From Prevotella sp. CAG:1031 (lineage in GTDB: Bacteria; Bacteroidota; Bacteroidia; Bacteroidales; Muribaculaceae), in NCBI GenBank assembly GCA_000431215.1, contig HF985559.1, positions 1-47,524 of the forward strand: a stretch of DNA of 47,524 nt, written 5' to 3'. Position numbers and translations under genes: made by a program. Below are positions 15,248 to 22,767 of this stretch, one piece after another (positions within the stretch are counted from its first letter, which is position 1; the number at the start of each line of letters is the position of its first letter). The notes below the pieces were generated by a model, which was given only the letters and a program-made list of their open reading frames with translations, ran no database searches and had not been told where the DNA came from.

Positions 15248-15573
15248 AACAGCTTGAGGTATATTTCAATAATACAAAGGCGGGTATATTGACGGAGCAG
15301 CATCCGGGAATCGGATATTCTTTCCAGTATTGTGAAGATTATCTTGATTCTCCGATGCCCCCTATTTCTGCAACATTACCCAAAAGAACCGATGCTTATT
15401 GTTCTGAACACTTGTTCCCTTTCTTCTCAAATATGATTCCGGAGGGAGCAAATCGTCGTGTGATTTGCCGTTCGTTGAAAATTGATGAACAAGATTTTTT
15501 CGGACTGCTTGAGGCGATGGCAGACAGAGATTTTATAGGAGCCGTTAATGTAAGGAGGATTACCGATGATTGA
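15244..15573 (+). CDS. hipS: HipS-type small protein (HipA N-subdomain)
   Basis: A 109-residue stand-alone version of the HipA N-terminal subdomain 1 (MKQLEVYFNNTKAGILTEQ ... ATLPKRTDAYCSEHLFPFFSNMIPEGANRRVICRSLKIDEQDFFGLLEAMADRDFIGAV). In the E. coli O127 HipBST system the equivalent HipS is the part that neutralises the kinase HipT. It overlaps hipB by 4 nt and hipT by 8 nt, which fits tight translational coupling. No disruption is seen, so the split is natural and not a broken hipA. Confidence 0.85.
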   Translation: MKQLEVYFNNTKAGILTEQHPGIGYSFQYCEDYLDSPMPPISATLPKRTDAYCSEHLFPFFSNMIPEGANRRVICRSLKIDEQDFFGLLEAMADRDFIGAVNVRRITDD

Positions 15574-16570
15574 AATAAAGAACTGTCCTTCTTCTCTTGT
15601 GGAAGGATTTGACACTTATAGCCCGAAGTCTGCCAAATTACTATTTGGTAAAACAAAAGTGAATCCAATACTTAGATTTGACATTGACGAGTTCCGAAAT
15701 GTCGGCGAGATTGCGGATGCCATGCACCGCATATCGGTTTCAGGTGTTCAGGAAAAATTCCCGGCTATAATAAATGCTGATGCTATCAATATAGCAGGCG
15801 ACAATGAGCGGTCGACACATATATTGAAACCTGCACCGTGGGACAAGACCCTTCGTGACCGCAAGATGATACCATCCAACGAGCATCTTACGATGCAGAT
15901 TGCCTCACAAGTTTACGGAATACAGACCGCAGCTAATGGTCTATGTTTTACGCCCAAAGGACAGTCGGTATATATCACCCGCCGTTTCGACATTCTCCCC
16001 GACGGGTCAAAACTACCGATGGAGGATTTCTCCTCGATAATAGGCAAAAATGAGCAGACCGCCGGACTTCAATTCAAATATAACGGATGCTACGAAGATA
16101 TTGCCAAAGCGATAAGAGCAAATGTAGCCGCATGGATGGTTGACATGGAGCGATTCTTTGAACTTGTGGTATTCAATTATATCTATGCCAACGGTGACGC
16201 ACATCTGAAGAATTTCTCTCTTATGCTTGATGGACAGGATTACCGCCTGGCACCGGCTTACGACCTCATCAATACCAGCCTACATGTCAACGGCGATGAC
16301 TTCGGTCTTGACGGTGGACTGTCATCTGATATAGAAAAGAGCGACGTTTACGACAGAACCGGCCACCCCTGCCGTTTGGATTTTGAGAGATTCGGCTACA
16401 AAATCGGCTTGGTGAAAAAACGTATAGACAGAATCTTAAACAAATATATCGGATTCCCTGAAGAAGCAAAGCGACTTGTTGACCACAGTTTTTTAACCGA
16501 AAAACTGAAACGCAATTATGTCCGCATCGTAAGCGAGCGCATAAGTCGCTTCAATAGGGTTTCCGAATAA
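15566..16570 (+). CDS. hipT: HipT-type serine/threonine kinase toxin
   Basis: HipA-family kinase (334 residues) without the N-terminal subdomain. E. coli HipT phosphorylates tryptophanyl-tRNA synthetase and stops growth. Visible motifs are the Gly-rich loop RIS57-V-S59-GVQEK, the catalytic YANGD211AHLKN and the metal-binding LAPAYD233L. Ser57 and Ser59 match the two loop serines of E. coli HipT, here as SVS instead of SIS. It overlaps hipS by 8 nt. The target here is not known; TrpS is the first guess. Confidence 0.88.
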   Translation: MIEIKNCPSSLVEGFDTYSPKSAKLLFGKTKVNPILRFDIDEFRNVGEIADAMHRISVSGVQEKFPAIINADAINIAGDNERSTHILKPAPWDKTLRDRKMIPSNEHLTMQIASQVYGIQTAANGLCFTPKGQSVYITRRFDILPDGSKLPMEDFSSIIGKNEQTAGLQFKYNGCYEDIAKAIRANVAAWMVDMERFFELVVFNYIYANGDAHLKNFSLMLDGQDYRLAPAYDLINTSLHVNGDDFGLDGGLSSDIEKSDVYDRTGHPCRLDFERFGYKIGLVKKRIDRILNKYIGFPEEAKRLVDHSFLTEKLKRNYVRIVSERISRFNRVSE

Positions 16571-16591
16571 ATTCACTTTAATTGAACCAAA

Positions 16592-17110
16592 ATGTCAAAA
16601 GCAAAATTAAAGAAACATCTGTCCGCTCTTTCAAAAGAACAGGTGGTTGATATTATGCTCCAGTTGTATGATGCAAGCAAGGAAGCTAATTCTTGGCTTG
16701 AGTTTTATCTTGAACCTAACAGCGACGCCGAGCTTGAAAAGTACAAGAAAGCAATCCGCAGCCAGTTCTATGGACGCAATGACTGGCCCAAAGATCCGAG
16801 TTTCAGAGAATGCAATAAACTGATAACCTCGTTCCAGAAGCTCATACCTGACCCTAATGCTATTGCAGATCTGATGCTATATTATGTTGAGCAAGGGTGT
16901 AGCCTTACCGCGCAATACGGTGATTACGATGATCCGTTTTATACCGCTCTTGAGAACAACTTCAATAAAGCAGTCAAATTCATATCTTCCAATGGGCTAA
17001 TGTCAGAATACTCGCCACGCATGAAAAAGATGATTGAGTCTGTGGAATGTTGTGGATATGGCTTTCCGGATACATTGTGGAACATCTACTACGAATATGC
17101 AGAGGACTGA
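16592..17110 (+). CDS. DUF6155 family protein
   Basis: A 172-residue protein beginning MSKAKLKKHLSALSKEQVVDIMLQLYD, which matches my memory of the DUF6155 family. It is probably all-helical with no export signal or known catalytic motif. It starts 21 nt after hipT with no terminator between, so it is likely the fourth gene of the hipBST transcript. Function unknown. Confidence 0.7.
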   Translation: MSKAKLKKHLSALSKEQVVDIMLQLYDASKEANSWLEFYLEPNSDAELEKYKKAIRSQFYGRNDWPKDPSFRECNKLITSFQKLIPDPNAIADLMLYYVEQGCSLTAQYGDYDDPFYTALENNFNKAVKFISSNGLMSEYSPRMKKMIESVECCGYGFPDTLWNIYYEYAED

Positions 17111-17157
17111 TAAATTCTTTTTAACGCTTGGATTCTTCTGTTGAGTAAAACATGTAT

Positions 17158-17209
17158 TACACTTTTTCAAACGAATAACCGAGGGGGTGCTACACTTTTT
17201 CAAACGAAT
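17158..17209 (+). repeat. Pair of 19-bp direct repeats
   Basis: TACACTTTTTCAAACGAAT occurs at 17158-17176 and again at 17191-17209, 33 bp apart. A 14-nt G-rich spacer separates them. No gene reads through. They may be duplicated target or scar sequence at the edge of the island, or binding sites. Confidence 0.7.
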
Positions 17210-17224
17210 CGGGATATAAAATCC

Positions 17225-17261
17225 TGACAACTGTCAAACTCCCGATTAATTCGTATATTTG
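17225..17261 (+). promoter_or_regulatory. Possible promoter with palindromic operator
   Basis: TGACA-AC-TGTCA (17225-17236) is a 12-bp palindrome, followed at 17254-17261 by TATATTTG, a -7 match. No -33 TTTG is visible, but the palindrome occupies that place. The only gene downstream is the truncated DJ-1/PfpI fragment. Confidence 0.4.
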
Positions 17262-17420
17262 TAAATAGTAGTGGTGCGATAAAAATCTAACCACTGTTAT
17301 TAAAACATTAATATTTAGTCAAATACAAGAGTACATTGATTTTTTGATTTGAATTTGGTTTATTAGTCTTGTTGTTTAGATGCATCAAGATTATGAATCA
17401 GGGTAAATTTGTGTTCTCCC

Positions 17421-17966
17421 AAGTTGTCTCTTAAGTCAAATCCGAAATACGTCAACAAAGTTGTCGCTCCTACGTTGGAGCCGGTAAAGTCTATCGGCGG
17501 CTTTCGGACTGTGCCGGATTATTCTTTTGATACAATGCCCGACGACTATGCGGCTCTGGTGCTCATCGGTGGATTCGGATGGGCCACCCAGGTGGCCGAG
17601 AGGGTTGTGCCGATAATCAGGCAGGCGGTTGAAAGAGGTAAAATCGTAGGCGCAATCTGTAATGGCGCTTCGTTTATGGCAAAATGCGGATTCCTCAACA
17701 GTGTCAGGCACACGGGGAACGGTCTGGAACAGTTGCAGACATGGGGCAGTGAGAACTATACCAATCCAGCCGGATATGTCAATGCCCAGGCCGTCAGCGA
17801 TCGCCGCATAGTGACGGCAAACGGATCAGCTACACTGGAGTTTGCAAGAGAGTTGCTTTTGTTGCTCGAGAACGATACCCCCGAGCGTATCGAGATGTAT
17901 TATCAGTTCAACAAACAGGGATTCTGCGCTTTGTCCATAACCTCAAAATCCATTAAAAAACAATGA
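17421..17966 (+). pseudogene. DJ-1/PfpI family protein, 5'-truncated
   Basis: The frame encodes the central and C-terminal parts of a class I glutamine amidotransferase-like DJ-1/PfpI protein: EPVKSIGGFRTVPDY, ALVLIGGFGW, then GAICNGASFMAKCG with the nucleophilic Cys (in the family GxxCNG). The first strand and about 40-45 N-terminal residues are missing and no good start exists. The sequence just upstream (MNQGKF... at 17394) is in another frame and stops. It overlaps the next reading frame by ATGA at 17963, an old operon arrangement. Confidence 0.75.
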
Positions 17967-18162
17967 GACCCTACATAATATGCCATATGGTAGCGTCGGT
18001 CGACGGACGTATCGACTGTTCGATGGTCGTACATCTCAGCCCACTCTCTTCGACGGAATCGCCGACCGTCCCGGCTTTCTTCCCGCCCGTCTGGCTCTCA
18101 AATCTGTCGGGACAGTCGCCGATGGAGTCCTCTGGATAAAATATTCTGTCGTTCGCGACTGA
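17963..18162 (+). pseudogene. RibD C-terminal/DHFR-like gene with internal deletion
   Basis: The N-terminal segment MRPYIICHMVASVDGRIDCSMV (from 17963) is the typical start of RibD-C/dihydrofolate reductase family proteins. After about 18030 the matching C-terminal end (LFDGIADRPGFLPARLALKSVGTVADGVLWIKYSVVRD, stop 18162) follows in a different frame. Roughly 120-140 central residues are missing. An out-of-frame internal deletion explains this best. Confidence 0.7.
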
Positions 18163-18193
18163 TTTTTCTCATCGGATTATTGCCGGAAATGAC

Positions 18194-18223
18194 TATCTTT
18201 GCAGATTTATCAAATCCGCAAAG
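18194..18223 (+). promoter_or_regulatory. -7 box and leader hairpin before the nucleotidyltransferase-like gene
   Basis: TATCTTTG (18194-18201) fits the -7 consensus, 25 nt before ATG 18227. CTTTGC-A-GATTT and AAATC-C-GCAAAG form an imperfect inverted repeat across 18197-18223, overlapping the box and running close to the start codon. Confidence 0.45.
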
Positions 18224-18226
18224 ACA

Positions 18227-18816
18227 ATGAATCAGGAAGAAATTATGGAGCTTGCTATTCAGAACCGAGAGAAAGCCCGGTCGGTTCTGAATGAATCGGG
18301 CATTGCCGACGTGTGGCGCGAAGCAGGATGTCGGGTCAACATCGTCGGCTCATTGCGAATGGGCTTTTGGCCGCTCACCGCGATGTCGATCTCCATGTCT
18401 ATTCCAAAGGTATAACCATAGAAAGCAGCTTCGCGACAGCCGCGAAGATCGCCGCAAACCCGAACGTCGTCGAAACTAAGTGTATCAATGGATTGCATAC
18501 TGACGAACATTGTGTCGCGTGGCATTTTCTCTATCGTTATGGTGGTGAGCTCTGGCAGTTCGACGTTATTCATATCGAAGAGCAGACCCGCTACGACGGC
18601 TTCTTTGAAAAGATGGCCGACCGCATCGTTGAAGTTATGACGCCGGAGCAGCGCGACACGATTCTGCGGCTGAAATTCGAGGCCCCCGCCGACGCCGACT
18701 GGCATGGTGTCGAATACTACGAGGCCGTTATCGCCGATGGAATAGCCGATTTGTCAGGCTTGACGCGCTGGATCGAAGTCCACAGAAAAAAGCCTCCTTA
18801 CTATTGGATTCCCTGA
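18227..18816 (+). pseudogene. Nucleotidyltransferase-like protein, frameshifted
   Basis: ATG 18227 opens MNQEEIMELAIQNREKARSV ... RVNIVGSLRMGF, then the frame ends at 18415. From about 18369 homology continues in the next frame (LAAHRDVDLHVYSKG ... YYWIP, stop 18816). Adding one T to TTTT at 18365-18368 would restore GSLRMGLLAAHRDVDLHVY, a Pol-beta-type nucleotidyltransferase signature (GS followed by DxD). Relatives in Bacteroidetes are sometimes labelled phosphoglycerate mutase family. The slip could be a real mutation, phase variation in the T-run or a sequence error. Confidence 0.7.
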
Positions 18817-18840
18817 AACTCGTCTACGTATTTCTCGGTC

Positions 18841-19212
18841 TTAGTTTTGTCTTGCAGACGCATGTTGGCGGCGGTGGGTCATGATTTTCGCCATGTTCTG
18901 CTGCGCCCATTCGGTCAACTGCATTATAAGAGGAATCAGCGACCGGCCCGTATCGGTCAGCGAGTATTCGACTTTTGGCGGAACCTGGGCATAGACCTTG
19001 CGGTCGATGAGGGCGTCGGCCTCGAGGGTCTTGAGCGTTGAGGATAGAACGCGCGTTGAGATGTCGGGAATCTGGCGCCCGAGTTCGTTGAATCTGACCG
19101 TGCCGTTGCTGTTTATGACGAGCAACACCAGCAGTGACCATTTGTCGCCGAAGCGGGCCACTACATTGCGGATCGGGCATATTTCGATGATGGAGTTCTG
19201 AGTCGCTTTCAT
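18841..19212 (-). CDS. HxlR family transcriptional regulator
   Basis: Winged helix-turn-helix regulator (123 residues). HxlR features are the N-terminal CPIRNVVARFGDKWSLLVLLVI and FNELGRQIPDISTRVLSSTLKTLEADALIDRKVYAQVPPKVEYSLTDTGRSL. HxlR proteins often respond to electrophiles or redox stress through a Cys near the N-terminus; C12 (EICPI) is the candidate. It is divergent from the cupin gene across a 253-bp region with several shared motifs, so it probably controls both genes. Confidence 0.9.
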   Translation of the reverse strand: MKATQNSIIEICPIRNVVARFGDKWSLLVLLVINSNGTVRFNELGRQIPDISTRVLSSTLKTLEADALIDRKVYAQVPPKVEYSLTDTGRSLIPLIMQLTEWAQQNMAKIMTHRRQHASARQN

Positions 19213-19232
19213 TCCTACACTGCTTTACTTCG

Positions 19233-19263
19233 CAAAGTTACTGACAAATCCGGTTATATCCAA
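19233..19263 (-). promoter_or_regulatory. Promoter of the HxlR gene
   Basis: On the reverse strand TTGG (19260-19263), 19-nt spacer, TAACTTTG (19233-19240). The ATG at 19212 is 20 nt beyond. Confidence 0.7.
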
Positions 19264-19315
19264 TAAACCGCAAATTATGTCTGAGGCTTAACTGCTCAAG
19301 CGCAGCTATGATGCC

Positions 19316-19341
19316 CTGAAATTTTTTCAAAAAAATTTCAG
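19316..19341. promoter_or_regulatory. 26-bp perfect palindrome between divergent promoters
   Basis: CTGAAATTTTTT (19316-19327) and AAAAAATTTCAG (19330-19341) are exact reverse complements with only two bases between. It lies roughly midway between the HxlR and cupin promoters. It may be an operator, a cruciform-forming site, or a back-to-back terminator. Confidence 0.75.
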
Positions 19342-19366
19342 CCGCAATTCGCTGATTTTCTGCAAA

Positions 19367-19436
19367 AGTTACCCGGAGGTTACTATGCGGCGAAAAAGTA
19401 ACTTATTGACAGCGCGTCGTTTGTGCAGTAACTTTG
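19367..19436 (+). promoter_or_regulatory. Cupin promoter with repeated AGTTAC/GTAACT sites
   Basis: TTG (19406-19408) plus a spacer of about 20 nt and TAACTTTG (19429-19436) form the promoter. AGTTAC (19367), GGTTACT (19378), AGTAACTT (19397) and AGTAACTTTG (19427) repeat the same core in both orientations, and the HxlR -7 region carries it too. The pair 19367/19378 is nearly an inverted repeat around CGGA. These are plausible regulator sites. Confidence 0.55.
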
Positions 19437-19465
19437 CAGCGGAAATCTAATCAGTATCAAAGATT

Positions 19466-19915
19466 ATGAAACAGATTCAGACAATCGAAAAAGGCGCTAA
19501 TTTCAACGCAGCAGACTTCGGCCGACTCGCCGACATCAAAGACTATGTTCTCGAACTCGGGCCCGACGTTAAAATTCCCGGAAAGGTTTTCGGCGGACAG
19601 GCCGTCGGTGCTACCGGCGGTGACTTCTCCTTTCAGGTGTTCGGGCCCGGCCGGGAAACCGGATTCCTCCACACCCACAAGACCCATGAAGAGCTCTACT
19701 TCTTCCTTTCGGGAAAAGGCGAATTCCAGGTCGACGGGCGCGTTCTCCCCGTCGGTGAAGGAAGCGTCGTCCGTGTCGCTCCCGAGGGCCGACGCTCCGT
19801 GCGAAACAACGGCAGCGAGCCGTTGGTGATGCTCTGTGTCCAGTATCGCGGCAACACCTTCACAGCTGACGATGCCGCCGACGGGAACATTCTCCCTGAA
19901 CCGGTCAAGTGGTAA
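19466..19915 (+). CDS. Cupin domain protein
   Basis: Single-domain cupin (149 residues). Metal ligands of the first motif are present as H69, H71 and E75 (HTHKTHEELYFFLSGKGEF). The second motif (VVRVAPEGRRSVRN) lacks the usual histidine, so metal binding may rely on three ligands. Substrate unknown; such proteins paired with HxlR regulators often act on small electrophiles or sugars. Monocistronic: own promoter upstream, two terminator-like hairpins downstream. Confidence 0.85.
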   Translation: MKQIQTIEKGANFNAADFGRLADIKDYVLELGPDVKIPGKVFGGQAVGATGGDFSFQVFGPGRETGFLHTHKTHEELYFFLSGKGEFQVDGRVLPVGEGSVVRVAPEGRRSVRNNGSEPLVMLCVQYRGNTFTADDAADGNILPEPVKW

Positions 19916-19940
19916 TCGCCGTATTGGAAATCTCAGTTGA

Positions 19941-19970
19941 GCGGTCATCGGCCTCAAAGCCGATGACCGC
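19941..19970 (+). terminator. Hairpin after the cupin gene
   Basis: GCGGTCATCGGC (19941-19952) pairs perfectly with GCCGATGACCGC (19959-19970), 6-nt loop. It has no U-tract of its own; a second hairpin with one follows at 19997. Confidence 0.65.
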
Positions 19971-19996
19971 GCCCGTTGTTTGCCGGCAGTGAACAA

Positions 19997-20018
19997 AAAA
20001 AGCGGTTATTCGCTTTTT
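19997..20018 (+). terminator. Second terminator after the cupin gene
   Basis: AAAAAGCG (19997-20004) and CGCTTTTT (20011-20018) form an 8-bp stem with a 6-nt loop and an A-flanked, U-ending shape, able to work on both strands. Confidence 0.7.
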
Positions 20019-20039
20019 ATTATAGCAAACTCATTCAAG

Positions 20040-20504
20040 ATGGATATAAAAACAATCTACAGCCGGTTCTCCTGTTGGGCCGCGATTCAGCCCGACGCCC
20101 CGGCGGTGAGGGAAGACGGCCGTTCGGCGACATATCGCGATCTCGGCTATCGACTGCCCGACGGAAACATAGCCTTCCTTCGCCGCAAAGACCGTCAGAT
20201 CATGATTCTTGGCAAGCGAGTCGAGCCCGAAGAGGTCGAGAATGTTCTCAATGAGTCGCCCTGCGTGGAGCGCGGCGTTGTCCGAGCCTTCAATGATGAG
20301 CAGGGCCTTCCCTATCTGACAGCCTATTTCGTGCCCTCCCGTAAGAACTGTCAGCTGAGCCGTATCAGGCAGTTCCTTCGTTCCCGGTTGGCTGATTTCA
20401 TGGTGCCAGAGTTTTTTGTCAGGATGGATGAGATTCCGCTCACGGCGCGAGGCAAGGTCAACGAGCGCGCTTTGCCGGTAGTTATGAAAGAAGGGAGGCT
20501 GTGA
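20040..20504 (+). pseudogene. AMP-binding (adenylation) enzyme with internal deletion
   Basis: The first ~32 residues (MDIKTIYSRFSCWAAIQPDAPAVREDGRSATYRDLG) are the normal start of an adenylation-domain protein. They are joined in frame to the C-terminal part: YRLPDGNIAFLRRKDRQIMILGKRVEPEEVENVL and a final IPLTARGKVNERAL with the catalytic Lys region. The 300-400 residues between, including the P-loop-like SGTTG motif and ATP site, are absent. The join is near 20140. The product (154 residues) cannot adenylate. Its stop overlaps the next ATG (TGATG). Confidence 0.8.
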
Positions 20505-20974
20505 TGAATGTAACAATAAAAGAGATTACCGCATTGCCTACTCTGATGAGGTGGCGTGAAGAGGTCATAGAGAGCGTTTTCGGCGAAAAGCCTTCGAAGA
20601 GACTGCTTGTCGCCAACCGTCAGTATTACCGTTGCCGCATTGCCGATGGGTCGCATATTGCAGTCGTAGCCGAGACAGATGATGGCTGTGGCGTCGGATG
20701 CGGAGCTATCTGTCTGACCGACGAATTGCCTTCTCCCGACAACCCCTCGGGACACTGTGCCTACCTGATGAACATATATGTCCGTCAGGAATACCGCCGT
20801 CGGGGAGTGGCCCGTTCTATCGTGGAGCGCCTCGTCGCGAAAGCGCGTGAACTGGGCTGCGATAAGATATATCTTGAAACAACCGACGCCGGTCGTCCGT
20901 TATATAAAAGTATCGGGTTTGAAGAACTGCCCGGAATAATGAAATATGCCGACATTCACGATCGCGAATCTTAA
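20504..20974 (+). CDS. GNAT family N-acetyltransferase
   Basis: GCN5-related acetyltransferase (156 residues) using acetyl-CoA on an unknown amine. The CoA-binding loop is RRRGVA in YLMNIYVRQEYRRRGVARSIVERLV (about residues 88-110), followed by YLETTDAGRPLYKSIGFEEL. ATG 20504 overlaps the stop of the AMP-binding remnant by one base, and the 3' end overlaps the next gene by 29 nt, so it was part of a three-gene operon. Confidence 0.88.
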   Translation: MNVTIKEITALPTLMRWREEVIESVFGEKPSKRLLVANRQYYRCRIADGSHIAVVAETDDGCGVGCGAICLTDELPSPDNPSGHCAYLMNIYVRQEYRRRGVARSIVERLVAKARELGCDKIYLETTDAGRPLYKSIGFEELPGIMKYADIHDRES

Positions 20975-21611
20975 TATCAGAACTGTCCTCGGATCGCCCG
21001 ACAGGATATGCTATCTCCTTTATCCGTTCGACCGGCTCGAGGAATGGATAGAGCGGGCCGCCCCGGAATTCGGCGTGTCGATAGCCGTTGTGACCGGCAT
21101 GGACTGGGACAACGATCTCACTCCATGGCCTGCCAAAGGGCAGCCGCCCGGCTCGCCCGATTTCAGGGGAAATGCCGTGGAGTTCCTTTCGGTTCTCGTT
21201 TCCGAAGTGGTTCCCGAGGTCGAACGCCGGATGAATCTGGGTGCCGCTGTCGAGCGTACTCTGGCCGGAGTATCCCTGTCAGGGCTGTTCACGCTCTGGC
21301 AATGGATGTCGAACAATCTGTTCTGCAATATAATCAGTCTCTCCGGCTCGTTTTGGTACGACGGTTTTGTCACATGGATAAAAAGCCTGCCTGTCCCTAA
21401 GAAGCCGGGTCGGGCATATTTTCTGCTCGGAAGTCTCGAGGCCAAGACGAAAGTGAAAGCCTTTCAGCCGGTTCAGACCGACACCGTCGAGATTGTCGAC
21501 TATCTCCATGACAATGGAATCAGTGACATCTTCGAGCTCGTGCCCGGCAATCACTACCAGTTTCCCGAGCAGCGTCTCGACCGTGCTTTCGCCCGGATGT
21601 TTCGGAAATGA
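20946..21611 (+). CDS. Esterase-like alpha/beta hydrolase
   Basis: A 221-residue serine hydrolase of the alpha/beta fold. The nucleophile elbow is GVSLSG (S110) and the likely catalytic His is in PGNHYQF near residue 202. It resembles the esterase/feruloyl-esterase D type in size. It begins 29 nt inside the GNAT gene. Substrate unknown; the neighbours (adenylation enzyme remnant, acetyltransferase) suggest an old acyl-transfer pathway. Confidence 0.75.
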   Translation: MPTFTIANLNIRTVLGSPDRICYLLYPFDRLEEWIERAAPEFGVSIAVVTGMDWDNDLTPWPAKGQPPGSPDFRGNAVEFLSVLVSEVVPEVERRMNLGAAVERTLAGVSLSGLFTLWQWMSNNLFCNIISLSGSFWYDGFVTWIKSLPVPKKPGRAYFLLGSLEAKTKVKAFQPVQTDTVEIVDYLHDNGISDIFELVPGNHYQFPEQRLDRAFARMFRK

Positions 21612-21624
21612 TGCAGCTTTTGGC

Positions 21625-21632
21625 TATCTTTG
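21625..21632 (+). promoter_or_regulatory. -7 box of the exonuclease gene
   Basis: TATCTTTG, 22 nt before ATG 21655. A TTTC at 21600-21603 lies 21 nt upstream as a weak -33 box. Confidence 0.5.
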
Positions 21633-21654
21633 CGGCGTTAAACTCTGTCTGAAT

Positions 21655-22143
21655 ATGAAAGATTTCGCGGCTATAGATTTCGAGACCGCCAACGGGCGGC
21701 GCTCGAGCGTGTGCAGTGTCGGCATTGTCATTGTGCGCGGCGGGGAGATTATCGACCGGTTCTATAGCCTCATCCGGCCTGTGCCGAATTATTATTCATA
21801 CTGGACAACGCAAATCCACGGTCTTACGCGTCGCGATACCGATGCCTGGCCGGCGTTCCCCGAGGTATGGGCGAGGATAGCTCCGCGCATTGCCGGACTA
21901 CCTCTTGTCGCCCACAACCGTCCATTCGACGAGGGCTGTCTGAAAGCTGTCTTTGCCGAATATGGCATGGAATATCCCGGCTATGAGTTCTATTGCACCC
22001 TTGCCGCGTCGCGGCGGTGTCTGAAGATTCCGAGTCATCAGCTCCATCTCTCGGCTGCGGCATGCGGTTTTGAGATGGAAAATCACCACAACGCCCTCTG
22101 CGATGCCGAAGCCTGCGCCGCCATCGCCCTGAAACTCCTTTAG
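21655..22143 (+). CDS. DEDDh 3'-5' exonuclease
   Basis: Stand-alone exonuclease of the DNA polymerase III epsilon type (162 residues). All acidic and His motifs are present: D8 and E10 (AIDFET), D92 (HNRPFDEGCL), H145 and D150 (HHNALCDAEA). ATG 21655 is preferred because the longer frame runs back over the hydrolase gene and the -7 box. The 3' end overlaps the convergent acetyltransferase gene by 4 nt. It probably trims DNA or RNA ends in repair. Confidence 0.9.
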   Translation: MKDFAAIDFETANGRRSSVCSVGIVIVRGGEIIDRFYSLIRPVPNYYSYWTTQIHGLTRRDTDAWPAFPEVWARIAPRIAGLPLVAHNRPFDEGCLKAVFAEYGMEYPGYEFYCTLAASRRCLKIPSHQLHLSAAACGFEMENHHNALCDAEACAAIALKLL

Positions 22144-22622
22144 ACTGTCAGGGAATCCCCGCCAGAGACGGACTTTTTCAGATAAATCATATCGCGGAGC
22201 CTGACCCCTTCTTCAATTATCGGGTCAGGATAATTGTCGGTGAAGAAGTCTGGGATACGATGGGAATATGTGAAGCCGCACGATTTATAAAAGCGAAGAG
22301 TCGAGGGGGTTTCTCCCGTCCCGATAAGGATGTTTTTTCCGGGATGCCGATTTTCGATATGTCGGAGCATCCGGCGTCCGTAGCCTTGACGTCTGAATCT
22401 ATCTGCGACAGCAAGATTCTTTACCTCCACAGTGGTGGAATCGATGCTGACTGTCATGACTACTGCTATTGGCACTCCGTCAAGGAATCCGGCATATAGA
22501 TTTCCCTGACCGATATATCGGTCGATCATCGTTTCCGATTCATCTCCGATCAGGAGCAGAGGTAGAAACTGCTTTCGGTCACTGTAGACTTCCGTTATGA
22601 CAAATCGTGTTGTAGAGTTCAT
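22140..22622 (-). CDS. GNAT family N-acetyltransferase
   Basis: Acetyltransferase of 160 residues. The acetyl-CoA loop is RRQGYG within VKNLAVADRFRRQGYGRRMLRHIE, followed by STLRFYKSCGFTYSHRI. The conserved N-terminus (ITEVYSDRKQFLPLLLIGDE) and C-terminal PIIEEGVRLRDMIYL suggest a Bacteroides/Firmicutes subfamily also found in small-molecule resistance. A -7 match (TAAATTTG, 22627-22634) sits only 5 nt before the ATG, so the leader would be nearly absent if that box is used. Confidence 0.88.
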   Translation of the reverse strand: MNSTTRFVITEVYSDRKQFLPLLLIGDESETMIDRYIGQGNLYAGFLDGVPIAVVMTVSIDSTTVEVKNLAVADRFRRQGYGRRMLRHIENRHPGKNILIGTGETPSTLRFYKSCGFTYSHRIPDFFTDNYPDPIIEEGVRLRDMIYLKKSVSGGDSLTV

Positions 22623-22692
22623 TCAGCAAATTTACAATAATTAGCATCCACAAATTAGCATTCGCTAAAATAAGGGAGATTTATTTGATTTT

Positions 22693-22724
22693 TTTGCTTG
22701 CGAACACTATTTGGTGTATTTTTG
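22693..22724 (+). promoter_or_regulatory. Promoter of the DUF4405-ogt unit
   Basis: TTTG (22693-22696), 20-nt spacer, TATTTTTG (22717-22724), followed 43 nt later by ATG 22768. Confidence 0.7.
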
Positions 22725-22767
22725 TGTCGGCTCCTTTCGGAAAGAGCGGGGGAGTATCAGTATTATT

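Noticed and set aside
17158..17209. Start of a CRISPR array
   Set aside because: Only two copies, a 14-nt spacer, no cas genes and no further repeats.
17003..17230. 75-codon reverse ORF with repeated IRLKKC
   Set aside because: The repeated residues only reflect the 19-bp DNA repeats, and the rest is antisense to the DUF6155 gene.
20501..20974. GTG 20501 as the start of the acetyltransferase
   Set aside because: ATG 20504 follows immediately and overlaps the upstream stop in the usual TGATG form.
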